Below are positions 46,683 through 58,638 of a DNA stretch of 64,000 nucleotides, in pieces. A program made the position numbers and the translations under genes. This stretch comes from Mikania micrantha (Eukaryota; Streptophyta; Magnoliopsida; Asterales; Asteraceae). The stretch lies in the NCBI GenBank assembly GCA_009363875.1, contig CM018691.1:45753399-45817398 (forward strand), read 5' to 3'. Under the pieces are notes generated by a model that was given only the letters and a program-made list of their open reading frames with translations, had not been told where the DNA came from and did no database searches. How positions within the stretch are numbered: position 1 is the stretch's first letter; each line of letters begins with the position of its first letter.

Positions 46683-49073
46683 GACCACATAGTATATTGT
46701 TGTTAATGATAAATAAGCATTTCGCCCCACACATTGAACTAAAAACCTTAAAATTCTAAAAATGATAAACTTTGATCAATCCAAAATGACAACCTCAACC
46801 AACATCATACACATAACAATACCATGGAAAATGTGGACATAATTAATTAAAATGCTTAAATAAATGAATAATTAAATATTTAATTAAAATCTAAGTCCTA
46901 ATGACTGGGCCTTGGTCAAACTCGAGTAGACTAGTATAACAATCAGGGTTCTTAGGAGTTGAGGAATTCTGTAAATATCATCAAGCATGCGACTTATAAT
47001 CATTCAGTCTAGCTAGCACGTCTTGAAATAGAGGATTTTAATGATCGTTCTTGTTCGTTCTTGATCATTCAGTTCTTTGGCACATGCTATCTTTGAATAT
47101 TTCCCAGATATTCCTCTGAAAATGATTAGGGGATTCTATAAATATCATCAAACATGCGACCTATAATCAATTAGTCTAGCTAGGGCATCTTTTGAAATAT
47201 AGGATTGGCACATGCTATCTTTGACATTTCCCAGACATTCCCCTTAAAATGATTAGATCTTTGAAAACAGATCGTTGAAAATAGTACTTTGAAAATATTT
47301 ACTTGAAATGAAACAAACACCCACTTATGATAAGTACATAATCCTTTATGAAACCTGAAATAAGTTTACCTAGACATAATCTAGGAAAACAATTATACAC
47401 AGAAAACATATATGATTTAAAAGCAATTAAGTAAAATACAATCTAAGGAAAATAATTTACGCATGCTTCTCAGCCCCATATTTATAAAACAAAAATGTTT
47501 AGAAAGGGGCAATGAACTCACGATTGAAATGTCAACGCATTGAATCTGTGTAAAAGTATTGAATATGAACATTGTATATGGGTATCGAGTATTTGAATAT
47601 AAGAAAATGTACATTTAAGAAAGTATATGTTCAAGAAAATATGAATGTATTCATGACCCTTCAAACATAACTTGTAAATGAATTAACAGTCAATCAATTT
47701 ATTAAACATGACAAACATTTATATAAAACATTTAACATGTTTCTCATTCCCGCAGTAAAACAAAAGAGTTTGAAAAGGGATAGATGAACTCACATGTGTT
47801 GCTATGCAAATGAATCACAAAAGATATGCACGCTCGTTGATTGTAAACTATGTATCTTCAGTACCTGAGTTGATATATTACGATTCGAATACTATAAGTA
47901 TTTATAGTTGACGCATATAGGGTTTGGGTCTCGGTGTGCAACTAAGTGTCCTATATATTTGCTAGTGTATTACTAAGATTTTTTTTAATTATCCTATATG
48001 TTAAATACCCTCTATGAACCCTTATCCCTTAGTTAATAATAACTAAACCTTATTTATATAAGGTTTATGCTAGTGAAATTCATGACCTTTTAAAACAAAC
48101 CATCATTTATAAAATTCTCTTTAAATTGAAAAATATCAAGTTTAAAATCCCTTAAATTATTTTGGAAATACTTCAATAAGGTAATTTGTAAGTCATTGTA
48201 TTTTAGTAAAAACATAAGTTATTTTTATGAAAAATATAAGTTAAACATTTTAGAACTTAAGTATATCTCACTAGATTAACTCCAAGTCCCTCATTAGTTT
48301 CTTTGCTACAACATTGTTCTTTGTTCATCCATGTGTATTCCTAATTACGTTAGATTATTCAATTTGAACAATTTAAGTTGGTTATACAATTGCATGAAAT
48401 CACTAAGTGTTGAGTGTTGACTCATATATTTGAATTCAAATGATCTCACTTGTTACCTTAGCTCTTTGTTGACACTATTAATCACTTAACAACCCCTAGG
48501 TTGTTGTGATTTATAGGAAACATACCTAGTTTATTTGCTTAGAACTCATTAGGCTTAAGTTTGTGTAGTTAGGGTTTTTAGTTAATACTTTGTAACCACC
48601 TAAGCCCATTATCGATACTACCATCGATTTTACATTAATGTTTAAGCTCAATCTTTATCCAAAAAAAAATGAAGCTCAATGTGGTTGTTAAAACATTAAA
48701 ACATGTGCTTGAATGTTAAAATGTTTTTAAAAAAACTTTGATGCTTGAAATCTTATGTTCGATGGGCTATAGCACCCAATTAATTCACGAAAGTTATCTC
48801 CTATCCTTATTGATTTTTATTCAGCAAAAACAGTAAATCTAATCCAATTTGATTATTAAACACCGGTTTAGATGTTAAATCAGTTTAGAAACTTTTTGAA
48901 TTAAAATCCTTATTATTAATGGCCAACTAAAACAATTAACACCCATGAAACCCTATTGAACTAGCCATCGACTAACCCATGTTCCAATCGATCCCATCAA
49001 CTCAATTCTCCATGTATTAGGCTGATTCCAAGTTCTAATTACTTGAATTAGACTAAGGCAATAATATCAACAA

Positions 49074-49205
49074 GATCTGAACAATATCGATGGCCTCAAG
49101 CTGTTTAATATCGATGAGAAGCCAAACCAAGTCCTATCGATATTGTAATATCGACCAGCTATGTTCAACATCCCATATCTCCATCGATTTTTGCCAATAT
49201 CCAGC
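49074..49205. repeat. ATATCGAT word block in LTR H
   Basis: About nine irregular copies of TATCGA/ATCGAT words in 130 bp. Confidence 0.65.
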
Positions 49206-49947
49206 ACCAAATCGATTCCCAACTGACCCAAAAATGTAATCCTTAACATCCTAGTTTGTTTTAGTGCAAATCCTAAGGGTAATTCCAAATAAATTAACTA
49301 AATATCTTTTATTTATTATTAAAATTTCAAAAAATGTTTATTATTTTTTTATTGTTTCACCGGATCGTATCATTTTCGCGCGTATTCGTACGAATCGTCA
49401 CCCGTTCGAACACGATGACAACGTTACTTTCCAATATTGTTGTCTAATTATAAGATATCGTTCATAACATTAAGCTTACTAATATATTCATGCGAATCGT
49501 CACTCACACGAATATACCGTATGTTCAATATTCCTTTAACGACATCTGTTATGGTTTTATTTTGGATTTCCTCACGTATGTTTATACATAATAAGATCCT
49601 ATTTAACATACACATAAGTTATCATATTACTGTTTATCATGTTTAGACATATCTGTAACACCTAGGCCGATGGCGGAAATGTCGGGATGCCATGAGGGAT
49701 GTGTAGATTGTTCATAAGCTCGTGGGCATCTAATTAAATCATCACATATCAATTAATCAACCAAATTAATTACATCAAAAATCATGTTCATCATGAGCTA
49801 GTTACATCAAATACACAAAATATTTAGCTAAACGAACTAAACTCTAGTTTTCAGAATTTCAGTTATTTTAGCCAAGTCCAAGAACCTAAGTGATGATGTC
49901 CCAAAAGAATGTAGAGCTATCCTGCTCTACTTACTTCTCCTCATTCC

Positions 49948-50652
49948 CTGAAACATGTAGAAAATTAAGTGTCAACTACGAAGTAGTTGGTGAGAAAATC
50001 ATAAGTTTTTATGTATCAAAAACATTTATAAAATGTTTATGAAAGTTTATAAATGGGTTTATAAAAGTTTCTAGTTTCCCGAGAAAATCCACATGTGCAC
50101 CTGCGAAATAATCCAACTCTGCCAAAATCCAACAAACACAACATCCAAACAATCCAAGTAATCACATACACCATAATCACAAATAATTATCCACATATGT
50201 TCAACCAATCACATCAATTCAATAAGCATCAATCATCATAATCATATCAATATAAGTTACCGCGGAGGACCTCAGTCAACTCAATCAACAGCAGAATCAT
50301 CAAGGAGGACCGCAGTCAACTCTACCAACGGTATTCCTGTAAGTATCTTTGTGCACTGTGGAGGACCGTAGTCAACTCAACCAACAGTGGAATCATTGAG
50401 GAGGACGTTAGTCAGCTCACCAATAGTAACTCAATTATCGCGGAGGACCTAGGTCAACTCAACCAACAATGACTCACGGAAAAGTAATAATCCGTCTCAA
50501 TCCATAATCAACAATAATCCATAAACATGAAAATCATATTGATAATCCAGGTGTCACCCATGTGTTATCAAAATAATATTTAAATTGGTTTACATGTTGC
50601 ACTTCCGAGTTTAAAAACAAAATGGTTTTAAAAGGAGGTTATGAGAACTCAC
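49948..50652 (-). other. Putative intron 2 of LTR J, left copy
   Basis: Donor TTTAG|GTGAGTTC at 50652, acceptor ACATGTTTCAG|GGAATG at 49948. The right copy is 55905 to 55202. Confidence 0.45.
50262..50475. repeat. GGAGGACC...GTCAACTC word block in LTR J (left copy)
   Basis: Five units of GGAGGACCRYAGTCAACTC with CAACC tails at roughly 35-60 bp spacing. The same block is in the right LTR at 55508-55728. It lies inside putative intron 2. Confidence 0.85.
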
Positions 50653-50908
50653 CTAAACGCTTTAGATTCAGTGATCTTGTAATATGCGTGCTCACGTATG
50701 TGAAATCAAAGATACTTCAATAACCTGTATTTATCGTGCATTTATATTCATAAGTATATACACTTCATTTCCATTAAACATTCATAAGTTTTTACTTTTA
50801 ACCTTTAAGTGTTTCGTTAACTTAATTTATTTATTCTAAGTTAAAATGAAATACTCATGATTTTATAAATGATCGTCCTTCCAATGTAGTTTACTCTTGT
50901 TAGCTTTT

Positions 50909-53386
50909 CATTGACAATGTGTCCCAAAAAATTGAACTTCCTTAAGCCAGAATTCACATTTAGAGAATTTGGCATACAGTCGCTCTTCTCTTAGGATCTC
51001 CAAAACCAGCTTAAGGTGTTACTTGTGCTCTTCTTAGCTCTTTGAATATATTAGAATGTCATCAATGAATACAATCACAAATTTATCCAAGTATGGCCTG
51101 CAAACACGGTTCATGAGATCCATGAAAACCGCTGGTGCATTGGTAAGGCCGAAAGGCATTACCAGAAACTCGTAGTGGCCATATCTTGTTCTAAAAGCCG
51201 TCTTGGGAATATCATCATCATGTACACGAAGCTGATGATACCCAGACCTAAGATTAATCTTTGAAAACCATGCCGAGCCTTGAAGTTGATCGAAAAGATC
51301 ATCGATGCGCGGCAGAGGATATCGATTCTTAATGGTCAGCTTGTTCAATTCGTGGTAGTCGATGCACATTAGAAATGACCCGTCCTTCTTCTTGACAACC
51401 AGGACCCGTGCACCCCATGGCGAATGGCTTGGGCGTATGAATCCCTTATCAGTCAGTTCTTGTAATTGGCTTGCCAATTCTTGTAACTCCGAAGGCGCAA
51501 ATCTGTAAGGAGCGTTTGGCGACTGGGTTCGCACCAGGTACTAAGTCAATTCGAAATTTTACTTGACGTTCTAGTGGAAGACCTGGCAAGTCGTCTGGAA
51601 ATATTTCAGGAAAATCTCTTATCATAGGAACATCTTCAATACTCTTTCATTTCTCTTTCTTCTTCACAACGTGTGCTAAAAATGCTATACATTTCTTCCT
51701 ATGGTACTTGTGTGCTTTAGTGCATGACATCAGCTTAAGACCTTTACTAGAAGTTTCTCTAAGAACTCTTAAAGTTTCACTAAGAACTCTTAAAGTTTCA
51801 CCCAAAGGTAAGGGAATACGAATATATTTTTCATGACAAACAATCTCCGCTTTGTGGGTGGCTAACCAATCCATGCCTATGATAACATCAAAGCTACCAA
51901 GGTGCATAGGTATAAAATCAATTGTGAAAACGTGATCATTTAAGTTCACCGTACATCCAATAATAACAGTGTCAATATCAATAGTATTACATCAGTCACC
52001 TCTATGTTAAATGGCTTCTCTATCTTAGTACGTGTCATTCCAAACATGTATTAAAAATCATGTGAAATAAAACTCCTATCGGCACCAGAATCAAATAGAA
52101 CAGATGCATAAGAGTTGTTAATCAGAAATGTACCGTTGACCACATCCTGGTTGGCTTGAGCAGCTCGAGCATTCAGTTGAAACGCTCTGCTTCTTGCCAC
52201 CCTTTGATTGTTTCCTGTCAGTCTTGGGCACTGATTTCTGAAATGACCCACTTCACCACACTCGTAACAGGCTCTTGCATGTACAAGTACCTGGTGAACG
52301 GTTACAACTTGAATTGGTTGAGCTTGCAGAGCTGGCAGTGCAAGCAGAGCAGCTTGCATCCTTTGTGTTTGCGTTGCCCACCGACAAACATTAGCAAAGT
52401 GGCCATACTTACCAAAGTTGTTGCAGACGAGACAAGGCAAGGTAGGCATGTGATGATATCTGCAGACATTACATTGAGAAACATTCCCAACATAATTTCT
52501 GGCAGTTGAGTTGTTTGTTGATTGTTGAGCAGACTTAGCTGCAGGAGCAGTAACAACAAAATTTCTGGCCTTTCTCTTCCGATTGTTGCTTTTAGATGAG
52601 CTACCTTGTTCAGTCTTGACTTCAGTTGAAGCCTCCTTTGCAGCTGTTTTGGTGTCAGTCTTCTTAAACCCCGTTCGTGTGAGTGTTCCAGCCTTCACAT
52701 GGTTATCAGTCAATGTTGCAGATAAGCGGATTGCAGCCTCCAGTGTTTTAGGGTTGCTACCATAGAATGTGTCTTGAATCTGCATCGGCGGACCGCCTAT
52801 ATACTTCTCTATCGTCCTCTCAAGTGGTGTCACTAGATGAGGTACCAGTAGACTATACTCATTGGAAGCGAGTATTGTAAATTACATTCCCCCTATCCTG
52901 TTTGAGTTCCCAGAACTCAGTCTCAAGCTTCCTCATCTCACTGCGAGGACAGAATTCAGTGGTCATCAAGTTCTTGACCTCAATCCATGTCAGTGCTAGG
53001 GCAGCATCAACTCCCCTAGTTCGCTTTTCGCCATTCCACCAAGTTAGTGCTCTCTTTTGGAAAATACTTGTGGCATAGTGCACCTTTAGATTTTCTGGGC
53101 AATTATTGTTGATAAAGGTGTTCTCCATGCTCTCAAACCACTGCAGCAGACCAGTGGCTGTCTCAAAACCCGTAAACTTTAGTGGGTTACAGGAGTTGAA
53201 GTGTTTGAACGTGCAGACTGGTGGGTTTGCACCACCTCTGTTCTGATTGAGAGTCTGATTGGCTTGAGTCAGTTGATTCACCAATCCAGTAATAAGTGTT
53301 GCTAACTCTTGCATGCCCGAGTTGGCATTACTGTTGTTAGCATCCCCATTGTTCGTATCATCTTCGTTGTGACAACGCGGCGGCAT
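50909..53386 (-). pseudogene. Element J gag-pol remnant (Gag, protease, part of RT)
   Basis: Gag starts at 53386 (MPPRCHNEDD, N-rich) and has the ALTWWNGEKR core. A frameshift follows at about 52860, then a TAA at 52051, more breaks around 52000 and 51535, and TAA codons near 51034 and 51020. Visible are the CCHC knuckle CYECGEVGHFRNQC (about 52240), the protease word FDSGAD (about 52075) and RT with FIDDILIYS (about 51050). RT ends at QFFGTHC (50909-50935), where the deletion to the LTR begins. A 21-bp in-frame duplication gives ETLRVLS-ETLRVLR (about 51750-51795). No RNase H or integrase remains. Confidence 0.9.
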
Positions 53387-53656
53387 GTTTCTGAGGATAT
53401 TAGAAACATGTTACTACTGTTTACAACATAAATCATACAAACAATGGTCAAATGAGTTCATTTCGACAGTTAGGATTACATATAGGAACTATATTTTTCT
53501 CCTATCTGTCCTTAAACTCATAACAAGGTAGTAATTTCCTAATATTACCCTAAAGCATCCTAGTTGGTCATATATATTATTAACTAAATATTCCTAAGTT
53601 TCAAACAGTTTCCACCCTATACCAACACTGACAACCTCCCGATGCAGTGCAACAAG

Positions 53657-53715
53657 CTTATATATAGGGCATACATAGACTTGACTGCAGTCGCATCATC
53701 CGACGTCCCACCACC
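53657..53715 (-). promoter_or_regulatory. TATA module copy 1 in the J leader
   Basis: Minus strand GGTGGTGGGACGT, a spacer, then TATGCCCTATATATAAGC. The best TATA of the five J copies. Confidence 0.5.
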
Positions 53716-54369
53716 GTTGCATTGCACCACGATTATGCCCTTGTTAGAATTTAGGGTGTGCCATATATCTTCCACTTATCTCACTTCACTAACCTTATCC
53801 TAGGTAGGATAATTTTGAGTGAAGTGGTCTCAAGTTCACTTGGACAATTAGGTTCGCCTAATGTCTAAGTTCACCCGACATGTAGGTTTGCCTATTTCTA
53901 AGTTCACCTAATGTCTAAGTTCACCTGACATTTAAGTTCCCCTAGTGCCTAAGTTTACTAAAAGTCCATACTAAATCTCAATGTTCATAATTATCAATGA
54001 GGGTTCATATCATCACTGAGTGCTCTTATTGTCACTAAGTGTTCATATCCTCCCTATAATTCATTCTCATCAAGTGTTCATACCATCACCAAGTGTTAGT
54101 ATTCTCACTATGTGTTCATATTTTCACCAAATGTCCATCTCAATACTCAAGTATTCAGTTCGTCACTAAGTGTCCATATCATTCGTTGATCCTATTCACC
54201 CCACGTGTCCAATAAGTGTGTTCATAAGTGTATGTATTCATCAAATATGATCATCCAATATGTCAATCCAAACCAAATTCAACCAACACTTCATCATCAA
54301 CACCTTACAACATCTCCTAATAATATCTTAAGTTCCTGACACTGACAAACCCCCAATATACTACAAATG

Positions 54370-54430
54370 GTATATGTATAGGGCATATGTAGGGGTAGGT
54401 CGCAACCACTCCAGCCACAGTCCCACCACC
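54370..54430 (-). promoter_or_regulatory. TATA module copy 2 in the J leader
   Basis: Minus strand GGTGGTGGGACTGTGGCTGG, GGTTGCGACC, then CTACATATGCCCTATACATA. Confidence 0.5.
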
Positions 54431-54595
54431 TTTGTAGTATACTACGAGTGTGTCCTTGTCTGGTGATCAAAGATCAAACAAATAATTCCTAAAGCAAACA
54501 AATTCCTAAGCAGTTAATTTCCTAAGCAAACAATTTCCCAAACGAGTAGTTCCCTTATTCTTCAATACTGACATCCACCTAATGTACCGTAAATG

Positions 54596-54657
54596 GTATA
54601 TGTATAGGGCATATGTAGAAGCTAGTTGCAACTGCTTCAGCCACCGTCCCACCACCT
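54596..54657 (-). promoter_or_regulatory. TATA module copy 3 in the J leader
   Basis: Minus strand GGTGGTGGGACGGTGGCTGA, then CTACATATGCCCTATACATA. About 230 bp from copy 2. Confidence 0.5.
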
Positions 54658-54890
54658 TTACAATACACTACGTGCATGTCCTTATCGAGTTATTAGGGCA
54701 CAAGTTATCATATAATCAGCAAGTAATATATGCGAATCAGATATATAGCAGGAGTTCAATTAACATGCAATAAACACATAAGCATGAAATCCTTAATATA
54801 CTAACTAGTGTATGAAATAAATTCGCAATAAGGTATCCTACGGTTATAGACTAGGTCAACTATTTCTAGTAACCTAATTCCCTATAATCC

Positions 54891-54904
54891 AGGCTCTAAT
54901 ACCA
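54891..54904 (-). other. Primer binding site of element J (degenerate)
   Basis: The minus strand reads TGGTATTAGAGCCT, one change from the tRNA-Met complement, three bases from the LTR end. Confidence 0.88.
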
Positions 54905-55201
54905 ATCTGTAACACCCCGACCGATGGCGGAAATGTCGGGATGCCACGAGGGATGTGTAGATTGTTCATAAGCTTGTGGGCATCTAATTAAATCATCACA
55001 TATCAATTAATCAACCAAATTAGTTAGATCAAAAATCATGTTCATCATGAGCTAGTTACATCAAATACACAAAATATTTAGCTAAACTAACTAAACTCTA
55101 GTCTCCAGAATTTCAGTTATTTTAGCTAAATCCAAGAACCTAAGTGATGATGTCCCAAAAGAATGTAGAGCTATCCTGCTCTAATTACTTCTCTTCGTTC
55201 C

Positions 55202-55905
55202 CTGAAACATGTAGAAAATCAAGTGTTAACTACGAAGTAGTTGGTGAGAAATCATAAGATTTTATGCATCAAAAACATTTATAAAATGTTTATGAAAGTT
55301 TATAAATGGGTTTATAAAAGTTTATAATTTCCTAAGAAAATCCACATGTGCACATGCGAAATAATCCAACTCTGCCAAAATCCAACAAACACAACATCCA
55401 AACAATCCAAGTAATCACATACACCATAATCACAAATAATTATCCACATATGTTCAACCAATCCCATCAATTCAATAAGCATCAATCATCATAATCATAA
55501 CAATATAAGTTACCGCGGAGGAACTCAGTCAACTCAATCAATGGCGGAATCATCGCGTAGGACCGCAGTCAACTCAACCAACGGTATTCCTGTAAGTGTT
55601 TTCGTACACTACGGAGGACCGTAGTCAACTCAACCAACAGTGGAATCACTGATGAGGACGTTAGTCAACTCATCAACAGTAACTCAATCATCGCGGAGGA
55701 CCTAGGTCAACTCAACCAACAATGACTCACGGAAAAGTAATAATCCATCTCAATCCATAATCAATAATAATCCATTAACATGAATATCGTATTGATAATC
55801 TAGGTGTCACCCATGTGTTATCAAAATTATATTTAAATTGGTATACATGTTCCATTTTTTAGTTTAAAAACAAAATGGTTTTAAAAGGAGGTTATGAGAA
55901 CTCAC
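55202..55905 (-). other. Putative intron 2 of LTR J, right copy
   Basis: Donor CGTTCAG|GTGAGTTCTC and acceptor ACATGTTTCAG|GGAACG, 704 bp. The acceptor is preceded by CTCACCAACTACTTCG and a TTGAC/TTAAC word. Confidence 0.45.
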
Positions 55906-56516
55906 CTGAACGCTTTAGATTTAGTGATCTTGTTATATGCGTGCTCACGTATTTGAAATCAAAGATACTTCAATAACCTTTATTTATTGTGTATTTATAT
56001 TCATAAGTATATACACTTCATTTCCATTAAACATTTATAAGTTTTTACTTTTAACCTTAAAGTGTTTCGTTAACTTAATTTATTTATTCTAAGTTAAAAT
56101 GAAATACTCAAGATTTTATAAATGATCGTCCTTCCAATGTAGTTTACTCTTGTTAGCTTTTGTTTCTCAAATGGTGATAAACAAGTCTTGACATACTATG
56201 TAGGCCCTCAAGAATATGTATGCTAGAGAGTGATATCCCTAATCATACACTTATATATATCCATGCATAATTTCTTTAATTGACCATGTGATTTAAGTTA
56301 TTAAAATTTAGTTTAGGTTTAAGAATCCATGCTTAACTTAGTCACATGAAATGTTCACATTACATAAGCCTTTAGGTTAAACTTAAGTGTTTTTAGGAAA
56401 GAGATGGTAACTTTTAAACTCTCATGCATGCAAGGATATACACATCCTCAATTGCTTTTGTTCATCCATATTTTGTGTCCATTTATCACCTTTTTCTGTA
56501 ACTTGACATAGCACCT

Positions 56517-57110
56517 AAGGTTCGAAAGTCCCATGATTTAAAGTTAACTATAGGTTCGCTGCTCACCACTGGTTCAAACAGCCCAACGGTTCGCTTAAAC
56601 ACTTAGGTTCGCTGCATATTGTTCTAATCCCTTAGGGTTCGGCCAAACTAGAGGAAATGTTCGGTTGTTTATACAATCCCAGCAGCCTGGGTTCGGTTAA
56701 AGACCAAGGTTCGCTGAGAAAGAAAGGTTCGGCTAGCTAGGTTTGGTTCCTCCTGGTTCGTGAGTTCGTGGATTCAGCTAGGTCACCAAGAACCCTAGGT
56801 TCGGCCATGCAGAAAAGAGGTTCGTCTAGCATGTACCCAGGTTCGGGTGGTTGTCGAAGGTTCATGGCTATGGGGTTCGTGGACAGCAGGTTCGGCCCTC
56901 GAAGGTTCGTGCGGCCCAGGGTTCGCCCAAGTGAGTTCGGCTAGAACTAGGGTTTGCTTGGCGGTGTAGGTTCACACAACTAAAAGGGGTTCGCCACCCT
57001 CTTGCCCAGCTCCAACAGGTTCGTGAAATCGTGGGGTTCGGTCAGATCAGGCTGGCGGCTCACAGGGTTCGGCCAAGACATAAACACAGGTTCGGCCACC
57101 TGTTACTTTC
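56517..57110. repeat. GGTTCG word block in LTR J
   Basis: Around thirty copies of GGTTCG, GGTTCGGC or GGTTCGTG at irregular 10-30 bp spacing, inside the putative first intron. Confidence 0.88.
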
Positions 57111-57489
57111 GTGACTTCACTGCTCACCATCTTCCCCATCGAGCACCACCCTATTGCAGATCTCTTTCTAGGGTTTTCAAGTCGTTTATCAAGTTTATTT
57201 CAATGATTTTAAGTGCTTAGATCGTTTCAAACATCAATAAGTTATAGGGTTCATGATTCACAACAAAAATCGAAAATAAAACTCTAGTTTTACCTCGAAA
57301 TGTCGGCCAAACGTGGGATTTCTTCGTGTCTTCTCGTTCTCCTCGATCATGTGGTCGTTTAGAGCAAAAGATCTCGTGAAACCGTTGAGATTTGAAGGAG
57401 AAAACTTAGAGAGAAGTTTCTAGAGAGAGAAAGTGACGAAAATTGTTGTGTAGAGAGAGATGGTGTTCTTGCAAAATGAAGGAGAAAAA

Positions 57490-57515
57490 GGAAAAATGGC
57501 TTTTATAGCCCGGGT
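57490..57515 (-). promoter_or_regulatory. TATA box of the J leader promoter
   Basis: The minus strand GGGCTATAAAAGCC is followed by a pyrimidine-rich leader (TTTTCTCC, CTCTCTCTAC) and then the donor at 57293. Confidence 0.55.
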
Positions 57516-58127
57516 TCTTCTCGCGTGCTAAGTCTCGTTTAATACGCGCTTGAAAATATTAAATGCTCGGTTTTTATCGTGAAACACATTTAAAATGAGA
57601 CACGTTTAAATAATTACGTTTTGTAATAAATAAGTGCTTTTAATTAAATTGTTTCGTAAAAACGATTCTGTTTTATTTTCGTTAAATTAGTTATTTAAAT
57701 AAAACGATTTGTTTGTATTTGTTTAGGTTGTGATTCCTAATAAACGTTATTAATTTCTTATTCTTATTTTAATATCGTAAATATTATTTCGTTATCTTGT
57801 CGAAACGTGTAACTTACATACGTATTCGTAAAGATCGTCACCTTTTCGAATTCAACGCTCGTATCGTATTTCGATTCGATTTACGATTTATGGAATATCG
57901 TTTTAGAATACTATTCTTAATAATTATATTCGTGTGAATCTTCACCCACGCGAATACATTATTAAGTTAATATTCTTGAAGTAATATTCGCGTTTAAGTT
58001 ATATTCGTAACCTCACCAACGCATGTTCATTTCCAATATCGTTTTTATTATCTTATTATCTTTAATATTATAAATTCTCAATCCAAATCCCACTAAAACC
58101 ATATCACTGACACATCCGTGATAGACT

Positions 58128-58405
58128 GAAATATGCTTATGTATTGGGCATATGTGGGAGTAGGTTGCAACCTATCCAGCCACCGTCCCACCGCCATTTC
58201 GATAAACCATGACCATGTGTCTTTGACTATGTTTAGTAACCAATACCATAACAACTCAGAAATCCCTTTCCATTCCAAACCAAAACCCCAGATTCTCCTC
58301 ACAAAAGCCTCAACACTGATATAATCATGATAAACCGAAGATGATTTATGTATAGGGCATACGTGGAGGTCAGTCGCAACTGCCTCAGCCGCCATCTCAC
58401 CACCT
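58128..58405 (-). promoter_or_regulatory. Two TATA modules in the J 5' LTR
   Basis: Copies at 58346-58405 and 58128-58194, about 215 bp apart, have the same GTGGTGGGA...GTTGCRAC...TATGCCC order. The TATA words are weaker (CCTATACATA, CCAATACATA). Confidence 0.5.
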
Positions 58406-58638
58406 CTTCGATAGACCATCATTATATCATTGCCTATCTTTGGCTATAGAATCCTAAACCACAACTATTTCAAACCAAACAATCCATATCATCTGCAATA
58501 AATTCTCTGGTTCTGTTTAGTTGTTTTTCAACTAAACTTCCCATGGTTTATGCTATAAAATCATATGTTCTCAATATGTATACCAATAATAATGACATCC
58601 AATAATTCATAGTAATCATCATTAACATTTATCATATC

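Larger units (their letters stand above)
46119..49653 (-). mobile_element. Solo LTR H, main part
   Basis: Starts TGTCACACCCCGAG, related to LTRs B and O. Its other part is 58639-59005. The whole is flanked by perfect ATGGG duplications (46114-46118 and 59006-59010). On the minus strand it contains an acceptor ACTCAG at 47865, the 71-nt mini-exon 47864-47794, a donor at 47793, the TATA module (46616-46682) and a degraded final acceptor TTCTCAC near 46478. A ~90-bp segment (ATCATCAARCATGCGAC...) is present twice, at 46977 and 47148. About 3.76 kb without its insertions. No coding domain. Confidence 0.88.
49654..50908 (-). repeat. Element J 3' LTR, truncated
   Basis: Matches 54908-56152 of the right LTR up to GTTAGCTTTT. 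It then jumps to RT at 50909. The upstream promoter part of this LTR, integrase and RNase H are all gone. Confidence 0.88.
53387..54890 (-). other. Long 5' leader of element J
   Basis: No ORF of note. It holds repeated words AAGTTCACCTRATGTCT (53820-53960) and GTGTTCATAT.ATCACY (53985-54235), and three copies of the shared TATA module. It lies between primer site and gag. Confidence 0.65.
49654..58633 (-). mobile_element. Element J: internally deleted Ty3/gypsy element nested in LTR H
   Basis: Minus-strand element. The left (3') LTR is 49654-50908, truncated and fused directly to RT. The pol/gag remnant is 50909-53386, a long leader 53387-54890, the primer site 54891-54904 and the right (5') LTR 54908-58633. 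Flanking ATATC occurs at 49649-49653 and 58634-58638. The 5' LTR start is then the unusual GATAAATG, not TG, so that border is less certain. Removing J joins LTR H so that it follows the O and B LTR text. Confidence 0.82.
54908..58633 (-). repeat. Element J 5' LTR (3.7 kb)
   Basis: In element order: two TATA-module copies (58346-58405, 58128-58194), a second TATA box GCTATAAAAGCC near 57500, a C/T-rich leader, a donor TTCGAG|GTAAAA at 57293, the GGTTCG word block, a second donor CAG|GTGAGTTC at 55905, an acceptor CATGTTTCAG at 55202 and the end GGGGTGTTACA. The plus ORF 57002-57220 is a product of the word block. Confidence 0.87.
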
